Shown: positions 53,607 through 62,126 of the stretch, in pieces
Position numbering within the stretch: position 1 is the first letter of the stretch
How the letters are laid out: each line of letters starts with the position of its first letter
Source: VRUE01 sp963715625
Lineage (GTDB): Bacteria > Actinomycetota > Thermoleophilia > Solirubrobacterales > 70-9
Assembly: GCA_963715625.1 (NCBI GenBank)
Contig: OY970260.1
Coordinates: 1,550,001 to 1,614,000, forward strand
DNA length: 64,000 bases
Direction of reading: 5' to 3'
Notes under the pieces: model-generated
What the model saw: the letters and a program-made list of their open reading frames with translations, nothing else
Told to the model about the DNA's origin: nothing
Databases searched by the model: none
Made by a program: the position numbers and the translations under genes

Positions 53607-55755
53607 GGCGTCGGTGGAACGTGACGATGCGCCGGTCGAGCCCGACGATCTGGAGGTCGCCCGCGCCGAGCTGGTGCTTGCCAGGGCGAGCAGCGAGCCG
53701 CTGCGAGCGGCCGGGCTCGATCCCGACCCTCTCGCGGGGTTCGCGCGTGCGATCGACGCCCTCGACCCCGGCGGCGGTGACGAGGCGACGATCTGCGTCA
53801 ACCTGCTGCCCGTCACGCCGGGGAAGCGTCGGCGCCTGCGGCGGCGGCTGCTTCGCCGCGCCCGCCGCCAGCCCTCGACTTCGCCGGGAGACGAGCTGGC
53901 CGATCTCTTCGGCGCCGGGGATCGCCGTCGCGGGGGCGCCCCACCGGGCGAGCTCGTGGAGCGATGGGTCGGCCGTCAGGCGCTGACGCGCAAGCTCGGG
54001 ACTGCCGAGCCGCTGTTCGAGATGCAGGTCCTGGTCCGGGTCGCCTCGCCGGTTCCCGGCCGAGCGAAGGCGCAGCTCACCGGGATGCTGGCGGCCTTCG
54101 ACGCCTTCGCGGGAGAGAATCACCTGCGCGTCTCGGGCCTTCGCGTCCCCGGCGTCGCCTTCCTCGGCTCGGACCTGCCCGGCCGTCGCCGCCGCTTCGA
54201 CCGGCGGCTTGCCTCCGGGCTGTTCCGCCCCGCGCGGCGGCGCCTCGTCACGGCGAGCGAGGTCGCCGGCCTGCTGAAGCCGCCGAGCAAGCGATGCCCG
54301 GTGCCGAACGTCCTGCGCTCGGGCGGGGCGGTGCCGCCCCCGCCGCGAGCGCTGCCGACCTTCGCTGGGCAGGCGGGCCTGCTGCCGCTCGGCAAGGTCG
54401 AGACCGAAGCGGGAGAGCGGATGGTCGGCGTGCCGCTTCGCGACACCTTCTTCTTCTATATGTCGGGTCGCTCGCGGTTCGGCAAGACCGAGACCGCGAT
54501 CGGCCAGTTTCTGCACCTCGCGCGCTCGGGACACGGCTGCCTGTTCCTCGACCCCCACCTCGACGCGATCGAACGGATCAAGGGCTACCTGACCGAGGAG
54601 GGGCTGCGCGAGCGCGTCGTGGAGGTGAACCTCGCCGATCCCGACCGCCAGCCGGCATGGAACTTGTTCGCCGTCGCCGGTCGCTCACCGAGGCGGGCGG
54701 CCGGGCAGGTCGACGCCGTGGTCGACGCCTTCGCCTCGGCGCTTCGCTGGGATGAGATCAACGCCCGGGCGCTCAACCTCACGACCCAGGCCGCGCAGGC
54801 GATGGTCGACCTCGCCCGCCGCCTCCCGGCCGAGTTGGCGCCGACGATCTTCGAGATTCCCGTCCTGCTCAGCGACGCGGACTGGCGGGGGAAGGTGCTG
54901 CCCTACGTCTCGGCTCCGGTGCGCCGGTTCTTCACCGAGCGGTTCCCGCTCCTGCCGCCCGAGGCGATCACGCCGGTGACGAACCTGATCGACCGCCTGC
55001 GGGCCGCGCCGAGCACCGCTGCCCTGCTCGGCAACCCGCTCGCGACCTATGACATCCGCGCGGCGATGGACCGGGGGCAGATCGTCCTCGTCTGCCCCGG
55101 ATCGGGATCGGGGCGTGACCGGCTGATTGCCAACTTCGTCGTCTTCGACGCGCTGCACGCCGCGAGGTCGCGGGCCGACGTTCCGCCCGAGCGACGCCGC
55201 GAGTTCTACGTCTGGCTGGATGAGGTTCAGATATACGACGGCGCTTCCTCGGGAACGCTCGCCGCGCTGCTGGAGCAGGTCGCGAAGTTCGGAGTCCGGG
55301 CTCTGCTCCTGAATCAGAATCCCGAGCGCCTGAGCGCCGCGACCCGCGACGCCGTCACCACCAATCGCTCTCACCTGGTGACTACGGCGCTGAACGCGAA
55401 AGGGGCAGGAATGCTCGCCCGCGAGCTCGGGGGCGAGCTCGACGCCGAGACCGTCGCCCGGCTCCCCCGCTTCCACAGCCTCGCCTCCGTCACTCTCGAC
55501 GGCGAGATCAGCCGCCCCTTCCGCCTGGCGGGCGTCCCGGTCGAGGAGCTGTTTCCCGACGAGCGCCACCCAGAGTGCCTGCCGTCGCTTGACGCCGCGA
55601 TTGACCAAAGCATCGACCGCGCCCCGGTCGCCGAGACGCTGGATCGCCTCGACCGCCACCCGCAGGCAATCGTCAAACACCTTGCCCTGCCGCGCCAGCG
55701 GCAAGGACGGGCAAGCGGCGGGCGGCAGGCTCTCGACGCGGGAGGGGAAAGATGA
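53476..55755 (+). CDS. TraG/VirD4-like conjugation ATPase
   Basis: About 759 residues. Walker A SGRSRFGKTE with GKT at 54,481-54,489, the segment HGCLFLDPHLDAIERIKGYL typical of VirD4/HerA-like coupling proteins, Walker B FYVWLDEVQ near 55,205, and LLNQNPERLS as the sensor. These motors pump DNA or recruit it to a secretion channel at the membrane; no obvious N-terminal membrane helices are present, so it may use a partner. The start is uncertain: the frame is open from 53,281 but only becomes protein-like near 53,450; GTG 53476 is proposed. Its end overlaps the next ATG. Confidence 0.82.
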   Translation: MRLRLDADPAGKLRYGVEVPAHARGALRAAIAAYHGVELRPVPEASVERDDAPVEPDDLEVARAELVLARASSEPLRAAGLDPDPLAGFARAIDALDPGGGDEATICVNLLPVTPGKRRRLRRRLLRRARRQPSTSPGDELADLFGAGDRRRGGAPPGELVERWVGRQALTRKLGTAEPLFEMQVLVRVASPVPGRAKAQLTGMLAAFDAFAGENHLRVSGLRVPGVAFLGSDLPGRRRRFDRRLASGLFRPARRRLVTASEVAGLLKPPSKRCPVPNVLRSGGAVPPPPRALPTFAGQAGLLPLGKVETEAGERMVGVPLRDTFFFYMSGRSRFGKTETAIGQFLHLARSGHGCLFLDPHLDAIERIKGYLTEEGLRERVVEVNLADPDRQPAWNLFAVAGRSPRRAAGQVDAVVDAFASALRWDEINARALNLTTQAAQAMVDLARRLPAELAPTIFEIPVLLSDADWRGKVLPYVSAPVRRFFTERFPLLPPEAITPVTNLIDRLRAAPSTAALLGNPLATYDIRAAMDRGQIVLVCPGSGSGRDRLIANFVVFDALHAARSRADVPPERRREFYVWLDEVQIYDGASSGTLAALLEQVAKFGVRALLLNQNPERLSAATRDAVTTNRSHLVTTALNAKGAGMLARELGGELDAETVARLPRFHSLASVTLDGEISRPFRLAGVPVEELFPDERHPECLPSLDAAIDQSIDRAPVAETLDRLDRHPQAIVKHLALPRQRQGRASGGRQALDAGGER

Positions 55756-56378
55756 GCGCGAGCGAGCTGGGGGCCGGCCCGCTGCAGGCGCACACGATCG
55801 CGGTCAACGACACCGGCCTCGCCTTCGTGCGCGCGGCGCGCGAGCGCGGCGACGAGTGCGGTCCCTTCGACTGGCTACACGAGGTCGCCCACTCGCTCGG
55901 CCCGCCGCCTGGGAGGCGAACGCCCGAGCAATTGATCGCCGACGCGGTTCTTACCTACCAGCTCGCCGAGGGAGACGGCTCGACCAGCATCGTCTACCGG
56001 TTCATCGAGCTCGACCGCGCCACGCGCTCGGCGGTCAACCTCGCTCACCGGCTCGGCCGCTACGCGCGCCTGTATCGACGGACCGTCCCTGGTGAGGGCG
56101 CGGCGGGGGAGTCGGTGGCGCTCTGGTCACGGCTCTATCCGGTCTTCCCGACCGTGCTGGTCGTCTTGGCCGGCCGATCCAGGGACCGGCTCGAGGATCG
56201 CCGCCGGACGGTGCTCGCGCTGTGCCGCCAGGACCCCGACCTCGCCGAGACGCCGGAAGTCGAGGTCTCGGTCTGCCTGCTGGACGACCTCGCCGAACGT
56301 GGGCCGTTCGCCCCGATCTGCCGGACGCTCGCCGCTCCCGGCAAGCCGGTGAACTGGCTGGGGGAGGAGGTCCGCTGA
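55752..56378 (+). CDS. Replication-relaxation family protein
   Basis: A 208-residue protein whose pattern LIADAVLTYQLAEGDGSTSIVYRFIELDRATRS followed by LARYARLYRR-like YARLYRR and YPVFPTVLVVLAG is that of the Replic_Relax family, found with TraG-like ATPases on actinobacterial plasmids and ICEs and thought to help open origin DNA. The Glu/Asp of FIELDRAT correspond to the conserved nuclease-like ED positions. The usual N-terminal winged helix is not evident. ATGA overlap with the ATPase gene. Confidence 0.8.
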   Translation: MSASELGAGPLQAHTIAVNDTGLAFVRAARERGDECGPFDWLHEVAHSLGPPPGRRTPEQLIADAVLTYQLAEGDGSTSIVYRFIELDRATRSAVNLAHRLGRYARLYRRTVPGEGAAGESVALWSRLYPVFPTVLVVLAGRSRDRLEDRRRTVLALCRQDPDLAETPEVEVSVCLLDDLAERGPFAPICRTLAAPGKPVNWLGEEVR

Positions 56379-56692
56379 TGGCCGGACCGCGGGCAGCCGG
56401 CGAGCGCCCCCGTCCGTTCGGGCTGCCGGTCCTGCGGGCAGACGAGCGCTTCGTGGAGGCGTTGGCCGCCACCGTCGCCGAGCAGGTCGCCGACCGCCTC
56501 CACGACGCCGCTGAGGACGAGGGCTACTTGAACCCCGAGGCCGCAGCCCGCTACATCTGCGTCTCGCGCAGGCGCGTCCACGACCTGACCAGCGCCGGCC
56601 TGCTGACGCCGGACGGCTACGACGGGCGCACGCCGCTGTACCGGCGGCGGACGCTTGACGACTACGTGACGAAGACGGGCGGAGCGCCGTGA
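56378..56692 (+). CDS. Excisionase/AlpA-like MerR-type HTH protein
   Basis: A 104-residue protein whose C-terminal 55 residues (YLNPEAAARYICVSRRRVHD ... LYRRRTLDDYV) are the winged-helix of the excisionase/helix-turn-helix 17 family. It lies 150 bases upstream of the integrase, the usual xis-int arrangement, and would direct excision. Start ATG 56378 in the TGATG overlap with the preceding gene. Confidence 0.85.
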   Translation: MAGPRAAGERPRPFGLPVLRADERFVEALAATVAEQVADRLHDAAEDEGYLNPEAAARYICVSRRRVHDLTSAGLLTPDGYDGRTPLYRRRTLDDYVTKTGGAP

Positions 56693-56844
56693 TCCCGATG
56701 CCCCGGATGGCCCATGAGAGCTGGGATTGCGAGCCTCAGAGACAGTCTGACAGGCCGCATCATCCTGTTAATGTTTTGTCCGATAATGCAAATGGGGCGG
56801 CGCCGCTTGGAACGGCCCGCCCCCGGCTCAAGAGGAGTTAGCTC
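56693..56844. promoter_or_regulatory. Integrase leader region
   Basis: 152 bases containing an AT-rich TTAATGTTTTGTCCGATAAT stretch likely to be the int promoter and a GGGGCGG/CCGCCCC hairpin (about 56,790-56,822) just ahead of the ribosome-binding site AAGAGGAG. Binding sites for the excisionase may lie here. Confidence 0.5.
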
Positions 56845-58062
56845 ATGAGCGTTTCTCAGGATACGTTGGACCCTGCGGCAGGTCCAGGCTGCGGCGACAA
56901 GCGGCGGCTCAAGAAGACGAATACGCCCGGCGTCTACAAGCGCGTCGATGGCGAAGGCAACATCGTCGGCTACGTCGCCGTGATCGAAGTGGCGGGCAAG
57001 CAGCGCAAGCGAAGCGCCCGCACCTACGACGCGGCGCGGCGGATCAAGCGCGAGAGCGACACCGATCGCGATCGCGGCGAGCTCCAAGAGCCGACGACGA
57101 CCGGCTTCCTCGCCTTTCTCGATGAGTGGGTCGAGCGCTATCGCGGCCAGGGCCGTCGCGGCTTCCGCGAGAACACCCGCGACGAGTACCGGCGGCTGAT
57201 CGCCAAGTACGCCCACCCGTACTTCTCGTCCAAGTTGAAGCTGGTCGACGTGACCACCTTCCAGCTTGCCCGCTTCGTGGACTGGCTGGCCGACCCCGAC
57301 GAGCAGGGCAAGCGGCTAACCGACGCGACTGTCGCCAACATCGTGATCCCGCTGCGCGCGGCGCTGAGGACCGCGAACCGCGAGGGCCTGATCCGCCACA
57401 ACCCATCCCAGGGGCTGGCGCTTCCCCACCGCGAGGAGCTCGCGGACGAGGAGGAGAAGATCAAGGTGTTCAGCCGGGAGCAGCTTGCCGCGGTTCTCGC
57501 GATGGCCCCGGAGCCCCACAAGCTGCTGTTCGAGGTCCTGGCGACCTGCGGCCTGCGGATCAGCGAGGCGATCGCGCTCCAGCGGCTTCACTTGCAGATC
57601 GACGGCTCGGCGCCCGAGGTCTGCGTCCGCCGCGCGATGGTCAAGGGGCGGATCGAGCCGCCGAAGACGAAGTACGGAAGGCGCGAGATTCGGTTGCCGA
57701 CGCCCCTCGTCTACCGCCTGCGCGCCTATCTCGCCGCGCTGGACGATCAGGACTCCACGGCGCTCGTGTTCACCAACCGGGACGGCAACCCGATCGAGCC
57801 CGGCAATCTGCGTCGCCGTGGGCTCAAGCCGTTGGTCGAGGAGGTTGACGCACCGTGGGCGGGCTTCCACACGTTCCGCCACACGTTCGCTTCGCTCCAT
57901 CTGAGCCGAGGGACCAACCTGCTCCAGCTCAGCCGTGCGCTCGGCCACCACTCGGCCGCGTTCACGCTCTCCCGCTACACGCATCTGCTGCCCGGCGACG
58001 AGGCACCGGCGCTCGACCTCTCGCCGACGCCCACCGACCTCCTGGTGGGGGTCGACGCATGA
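56845..58062 (+). CDS. int: Tyrosine recombinase (integrase)
   Basis: A 405-residue phage-type integrase. The N-terminal arm-binding region (TNTPGVYKRVDGEGNIVGYVA) and SAM-like core-binding domain (FLDEWVERYRG, RENTRDEYRRLIAKY) precede a catalytic domain with all residues in place: Arg in TCGLRISEAIAL, Lys in TKYGRREIRLP, HTFRHTF (His, Arg), LGHHSAAFTLSRYTHL (His and the nucleophilic Tyr). It would recombine the 43-bp tRNA-derived sites. ATG 56845 follows AAGAGGAG. Confidence 0.95.
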   Translation: MSVSQDTLDPAAGPGCGDKRRLKKTNTPGVYKRVDGEGNIVGYVAVIEVAGKQRKRSARTYDAARRIKRESDTDRDRGELQEPTTTGFLAFLDEWVERYRGQGRRGFRENTRDEYRRLIAKYAHPYFSSKLKLVDVTTFQLARFVDWLADPDEQGKRLTDATVANIVIPLRAALRTANREGLIRHNPSQGLALPHREELADEEEKIKVFSREQLAAVLAMAPEPHKLLFEVLATCGLRISEAIALQRLHLQIDGSAPEVCVRRAMVKGRIEPPKTKYGRREIRLPTPLVYRLRAYLAALDDQDSTALVFTNRDGNPIEPGNLRRRGLKPLVEEVDAPWAGFHTFRHTFASLHLSRGTNLLQLSRALGHHSAAFTLSRYTHLLPGDEAPALDLSPTPTDLLVGVDA

Positions 58063-58595
58063 CCGCGCCGGAGACACGGCTGCTGGTCCCCGGCCGGTTC
58101 AGCAGCGCCGCGATCAAAGTCGGAGAAGGAGAACTGGACGTGCGGCTGAGCGACGGCGGCAACTGGCAGGTCAAGGTGCGGCTGGTCGAGGAGGACGGGT
58201 GGCGACTGCTGTGCAGGGGGCACCTCGACGGCAGCATCTTCGAGGCCGGTCTGACGGACGATCGGATGCCGGTCGCGGTCGGCCCGCTGACGGTCGATCC
58301 CGCGAGCCGTCGCCTCGATGTCAACGGCGCCGAGGCACACTTGACCGCGGGGGAGTTCGATCTGGTGGCGCTGCTCGCCACCGAAGCCGAGCGCGTCTTC
58401 ACGAAGCCCGAGCTGCTGCGCGCGCTTTGGGGCGGTGCGGGTCGAAGCAAGGTCCGCGCTCTGGACTCGCGCGCGAGCCGCGCCCGCTGCAAGCTGCGCC
58501 AGGCTGGGGCCGACGGATTCGTAGTCAACTGCCGCGAGCGCGGCTACAGGTTGTGGGAAGGGGACGCGGCCAGCAACGGAGGGCCGCCGCGATGA
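58059..58595 (+). CDS. OmpR/PhoB-type winged-helix DNA-binding protein without receiver
   Basis: A 178-residue protein. Residues about 75-170 are an OmpR/PhoB winged helix (VGPLTVDPASRRLDVNGAEA, LTAGEFDLVALLATEAERVF, LLRALWG, GADGFVVNCRERGYRL). The N-terminal 70 residues are not a phospho-receiver but a small beta-rich domain (LDVRLSDGGNWQVKVRLVEE). ATG overlaps the integrase stop, so it is co-translated with int. Confidence 0.85.
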   Translation: MTAPETRLLVPGRFSSAAIKVGEGELDVRLSDGGNWQVKVRLVEEDGWRLLCRGHLDGSIFEAGLTDDRMPVAVGPLTVDPASRRLDVNGAEAHLTAGEFDLVALLATEAERVFTKPELLRALWGGAGRSKVRALDSRASRARCKLRQAGADGFVVNCRERGYRLWEGDAASNGGPPR

Positions 58596-58960
58596 GCCCG
58601 CAACCCGACGCACCTGGCCCGCTTCGCTTCTGCGACCACCATCGCCAGCGCTACGCGGAGAAAGTCTCGATCCCCGAGGCCGGCGAGTTCCTGATCGGCG
58701 ACTACACCGACGAGGGGACGATCGGCGGCGACGGGGAGTTCAGGGTCACGCTGGTCGAACTGCATGGCGATCGTCGCTGGTCGCTGTATCCGCATCTGGA
58801 GGTCTACGGCGAAGGGGTTCCGGCGCTGCGCCGGGCGATCGACGCCGGGCTGCTCGACGTTCTCGTCCCGGTGAACAGTCGGGACGAGTTCGCCCGCCGG
58901 CTGCTGGCGATCGGCTTGGTAGACCGCTCAGACACGCCGCTGTCGGAGGCGAGACGGTGA
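58592..58960 (+). CDS. Element-borne hypothetical protein
   Basis: A 122-residue soluble alpha/beta protein (FCDHHRQRYAEKVSIPEAGE, FRVTLVELHGDRRWSLYPHL, DAGLLDVLVPVNSRDEFAR). No family recognised. Overlaps the genes on both sides by four bases (ATGA and GTGA), which places it firmly in the int operon. Confidence 0.72.
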   Translation: MSPQPDAPGPLRFCDHHRQRYAEKVSIPEAGEFLIGDYTDEGTIGGDGEFRVTLVELHGDRRWSLYPHLEVYGEGVPALRRAIDAGLLDVLVPVNSRDEFARRLLAIGLVDRSDTPLSEARR

Positions 58961-59172
58961 GCACCTACGCAAAGGGCGACCGCGTCCGCTTCCTCGGCTT
59001 CGGCGAGCCCGATCCGTACAGCCGCCTTCGCGTCGGCACCGAAGGAACGGTCGCGACCGTTGACGACCTCGGGACCGTTCACGTCGATTGGGACGACGGC
59101 GGCAGGCTCGGGATGGTCGTCGTGCCGCCGCCCGGCCGGCGACCGGATCGAATCGAGCTCGTTCGCTCTTGA
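58957..59172 (+). CDS. DUF4314 domain protein
   Basis: A 71-residue SH3-like beta-barrel protein (KGDRVRFLGFGEPDPYSRLR, GTEGTVATVDDLGTVHVDWD, DGGRLGMVVVPP). DUF4314 proteins are frequent on actinobacterial plasmids and integrative elements; role unknown. GTG 58957 start. Confidence 0.85.
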   Translation: MSTYAKGDRVRFLGFGEPDPYSRLRVGTEGTVATVDDLGTVHVDWDDGGRLGMVVVPPPGRRPDRIELVRS

Positions 59173-59270
59173 TGTTTCCTCACGCTGAGCTTCGCGGCCC
59201 TCGAAGACGAACAGCCATCTTCTCCGGTCGCCGCGTTCACAGGGCCGGATCTGAATTAATTGCTGTACGG

Positions 59271-59969
59271 ATGGTCGAGCGCGCCAGGCGACACGCGGTT
59301 GGGGGGTGCCTTGCGTGCGTCGCCGGGTTCTCGCTGGTGCTCGTCCTCGCCTATTGGGTCGGGCCGACCGAGCGGCTCGACCGCAGCGTTCTCGACACCC
59401 TCAGCACCCCCACCGACACCCTCGTCAACGAAGTCGCATACGTCGGCTTCCAGGTCGTCAACTTCAGGCCAACCTGGGTGCTCGTGGGCGCGATCACGGT
59501 CCTGATCGCGCTGGCGCAATGGCGGATACGGGACGCGGTCCTCGCCGCCGTCCTCGTCGCCGGCACCGGCGGCCTCGTCCTCGCCCTGAAGGCTCTACTC
59601 GCCAATCCCCGCTATCAGCCGATTCCGATTGGCTCCGACGCCTACCCGTGGAAGGACGCCTTCCCGAGCGGCCATGCCGCCGGGTCGCTGGCGATGTCGC
59701 TCGCCTTCCTCAGCGTCGTCCCGCCCTCCTGGCGACGGCCGACCGCCGCCGCCGGCATCGTCTTCACTCTCTACATCAGCCTCGGGGTCCTGCTGCTCAA
59801 CTACCACTACCCGGGCGATGTTCCGGCCGGTTGGCTTCTCGCCGCCGGCTGGTGGTTCTTTCTGCTGGCGGTGCTTCCCGGCTCCGAGCTGTCGCCTTGT
59901 CCGTCTCGGCTCGGCGAACTGCGGCGTGGACCCTTGCGTCCCGCATCCGCGGGTCGAAGACCGGGTTGA
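59271..59969 (+). CDS. PAP2-family membrane phosphatase
   Basis: About 232 residues, six membrane helices. PAP2 motifs: KALLANPR (motif 1), FPSGHAAGS (motif 2) and a motif 3 reading LGVLLLNYHYPGDVPAGW, where the usual SR is replaced by SLGV while the catalytic His and Asp remain. It would dephosphorylate a lipid phosphate or pyrophosphate. ATG 59271 begins just before the first helix; ATG 59172 (overlapping the previous stop) is an alternative with a long basic tail. Unusual cargo for a mobile element. Confidence 0.82.
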   Translation: MVERARRHAVGGCLACVAGFSLVLVLAYWVGPTERLDRSVLDTLSTPTDTLVNEVAYVGFQVVNFRPTWVLVGAITVLIALAQWRIRDAVLAAVLVAGTGGLVLALKALLANPRYQPIPIGSDAYPWKDAFPSGHAAGSLAMSLAFLSVVPPSWRRPTAAAGIVFTLYISLGVLLLNYHYPGDVPAGWLLAAGWWFFLLAVLPGSELSPCPSRLGELRRGPLRPASAGRRPG

Positions 59970-60135
59970 GAAGGCCGCGCAGGGGTCGATACGTAGCGCC
60001 ACCGCTTTTGATGAAACCGGACGACGGCGTTCAGTCTTCGTCGCACCAGCGAGGCCTGTAGTAATGCGCCACAGTTCTCGAATTGCGTGCGTTCCCGGCG
60101 GTGGTTCCGCAGGGTCTGATACTGCTGCGGTCTAC

Positions 60136-60990
60136 ATGAACGACCCCCGCATTCCAGAGGCAGCAATTCGAGCCGCGGTAGGTGGCCTGGATGAGATCGA
60201 GTTCATCGACCGAGGAGCTCAGGGCGATGCTTGGCGAATTAGGCGAAACGGAGGCGGGTACGAGGTTCTGAAGGTCATCGTCCAGGGCGAAACTGCGAGG
60301 GTCGACAAGGAGATCGAGACCATGAAGAAGGTCGAGAGCCCCTTCGTCATGGACTTCACAGAGGCTGGCACCCTGGAGCACTCAGGCACCGCCTACCCGT
60401 TCATCGTCGGCGAGTACGTCCCCGGTAAGTCGGTTGGAAAGCGTGCTGTGGAGGGAGATTGGCCGACGGAGTCCGAGGGCCTCTCGGCCGCGGTCGGGGT
60501 GCTACGCGGCCTCGCGGCGATCCACGCCGTGGAACACATTCACCGCGATATCAAGCCGGGGAACGTCGCGATCCGGGACGACGACTGGTCAAGGCCGGTG
60601 ATCCTCGACCTGGGTCTGGTGAGGGATCAGCTCGGGGACTCCGTGACCGTCTACCCCGATCTGATGGGGACCGTCCTATACATGTCCCCTGAGCAGCTAC
60701 GACAGGAAAGGGCAGTCAAGCGATCGGATGTTTTCGGCGTTGGGGTGACGCTCTTCTTGCTCCTGACGAAGGGGCGGCACCCGTTCGTCGTGGCTGGCGA
60801 GAGCGTCGCCAGGGAAGTGCTGGAGGAGCGCATCCGGGACGACGACTGGCCGAAATGGCCCGAGGCTGAAGGGATCAGCGACGAGGTACGCGAGGTGCTG
60901 TCGCTTCTTCTCAGGCCGGACGCCTTCCGGCGACCCCGGGCAGACGCTGCGGCCGACGCCCTGGAGTCGGTGCTGGGGGCGCAGGCGTGA
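60136..60990 (+). CDS. Serine/threonine protein kinase
   Basis: A 284-residue cytoplasmic Hanks-type kinase: degenerate glycine loop DRGAQGDAW (25-33), catalytic Lys 46 in VLKVI, Glu 59, catalytic loop HRDIKPGN (136-143), DLG in place of DFG (158-160), and MSPEQ (183-187). There is no membrane helix or sensor domain, unlike PknB-type kinases. The next gene overlaps its stop (GTGA), so the two are translated together. The combination at the right end of the element suggests accessory cargo, perhaps host defence. Confidence 0.9.
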   Translation: MNDPRIPEAAIRAAVGGLDEIEFIDRGAQGDAWRIRRNGGGYEVLKVIVQGETARVDKEIETMKKVESPFVMDFTEAGTLEHSGTAYPFIVGEYVPGKSVGKRAVEGDWPTESEGLSAAVGVLRGLAAIHAVEHIHRDIKPGNVAIRDDDWSRPVILDLGLVRDQLGDSVTVYPDLMGTVLYMSPEQLRQERAVKRSDVFGVGVTLFLLLTKGRHPFVVAGESVAREVLEERIRDDDWPKWPEAEGISDEVREVLSLLLRPDAFRRPRADAAADALESVLGAQA

Positions 60991-62126
60991 CGCTGCCCCA
61001 GGCCCCCGTCTTTCTCGCCCAGCACACCGCGAAGGGGCGCGGGCATGATCTCCTCGCCGCGGTCGGCACGGCGAGGGACGGGGACTCCAAGACGCCGCCC
61101 GGACTCCTGCTCGACTTCGGGGCGGTCCACCTCCGAGGAGTCGAGCAGGACGCGAAGGCCGCCGGAAAGCTGGAGCCCGTTCTGGCCGCTGGCTCCGCGT
61201 ACGAGATACCGTCGAAATGGAAAGTGCCGATGGCGCCGTGGGTCCAGCGCCAGGCGCCCGAGAAAAAAGCCGAGTGGGACGCGACGGTTGGGGAATCCCT
61301 CACCACGCAGAGGACCCTCGGGCTGGATGCCCTCGTTGTTCCCGGCGTTGAGCTGGAGTCAGCCGACTACCCGAAGGGCTTGGAATCCCAGGTAGACGCC
61401 GTGAGGCGGGCTTGGGCCTCGCGAACGGATGAGGACCCTCCGTGGCTGGTCGAGGTGTGCCTGCACGACGACTGGATCAACAACGAGAACGCGTGTCGGC
61501 ACGTCCTTAACCTCCTGACCGATCTGCCCGATCCGATCGGGATCGCCCTAAGGATTCGGTTCAAGAGGAGGGAGGCGACGTTCAACGCCGACTCCCTCCA
61601 ACGCCTACGGCTCGTAGTAGGAGCGTTGGCCGACGACGGCCGGAAGGTGCTCATGGTCCAGAGCGGCGTCGTCGGGTGGCTGTCTATCGCCTGGGGTGCG
61701 TGGGGTTTCACGGCCGGGACGAGCCAGGCTTCGTGGTTCTACAACCGGACCGTGTTCGGCCGGCGCAGCGACCAGCCGGCGCCGCCGCGGGTCGAGCGCT
61801 ACTTCGAGCGGCAGCTGCTCCACCCTGTGCTGGCGAGCGATCACGCCCGCCTGTCAGGCGGCACCGGCTACACCCAGTGCGGATGCACCTTTTGCAAAAG
61901 CCTTAAAGGTGGTGCCTGGGACCACAACGTCGCGGCTCAGCACGCCCTCTACGCCCTGTCTTCCCTTACGGAAGCCGTCGCTGGCTCGGACCGCGCTGCG
62001 CGCCGGGATGCCGTGAGGTCGACGATCGAAGCGGCGCAGAATCACTGGGCGCAGTGGAAAGACATCGCCGGGCTCAGCAACCGGGCACAGCCAGCCGGGC
62101 TCTCGGTCTGGCGAGGCCTCGTGTAG
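60987..62126 (+). CDS. Unknown protein, barrel-like with CxCxxC motif
   Basis: A 379-residue protein. Alternating strand/helix segments (LGLDALVVPGVELES, PPWLVEVCLHDDW, PIGIALRIRFK, GRKVLMVQSGVVGWLS, WGAWGFTAGTSQASWF) suggest a TIM-like barrel. Near the C-terminus QCGCTFCKSL gives C298, C300, C303 with His 313 or 319, reminiscent of the zinc site of tRNA-guanine transglycosylase-like proteins, though spacing to the histidine differs. No family assigned. Coupled to the kinase gene; GTG 60987. Tail overlaps the convergent gene by 53 bases. Confidence 0.7.
   Translation: MTLPQAPVFLAQHTAKGRGHDLLAAVGTARDGDSKTPPGLLLDFGAVHLRGVEQDAKAAGKLEPVLAAGSAYEIPSKWKVPMAPWVQRQAPEKKAEWDATVGESLTTQRTLGLDALVVPGVELESADYPKGLESQVDAVRRAWASRTDEDPPWLVEVCLHDDWINNENACRHVLNLLTDLPDPIGIALRIRFKRREATFNADSLQRLRLVVGALADDGRKVLMVQSGVVGWLSIAWGAWGFTAGTSQASWFYNRTVFGRRSDQPAPPRVERYFERQLLHPVLASDHARLSGGTGYTQCGCTFCKSLKGGAWDHNVAAQHALYALSSLTEAVAGSDRAARRDAVRSTIEAAQNHWAQWKDIAGLSNRAQPAGLSVWRGLV

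Noticed and set aside
60987..62126. Assigning the CxCxxC protein as a tRNA-guanine transglycosylase or DpdA
   Set aside because: The cysteine spacing fits but the histidine spacing and the catalytic aspartate motifs could not be matched; left as unknown.
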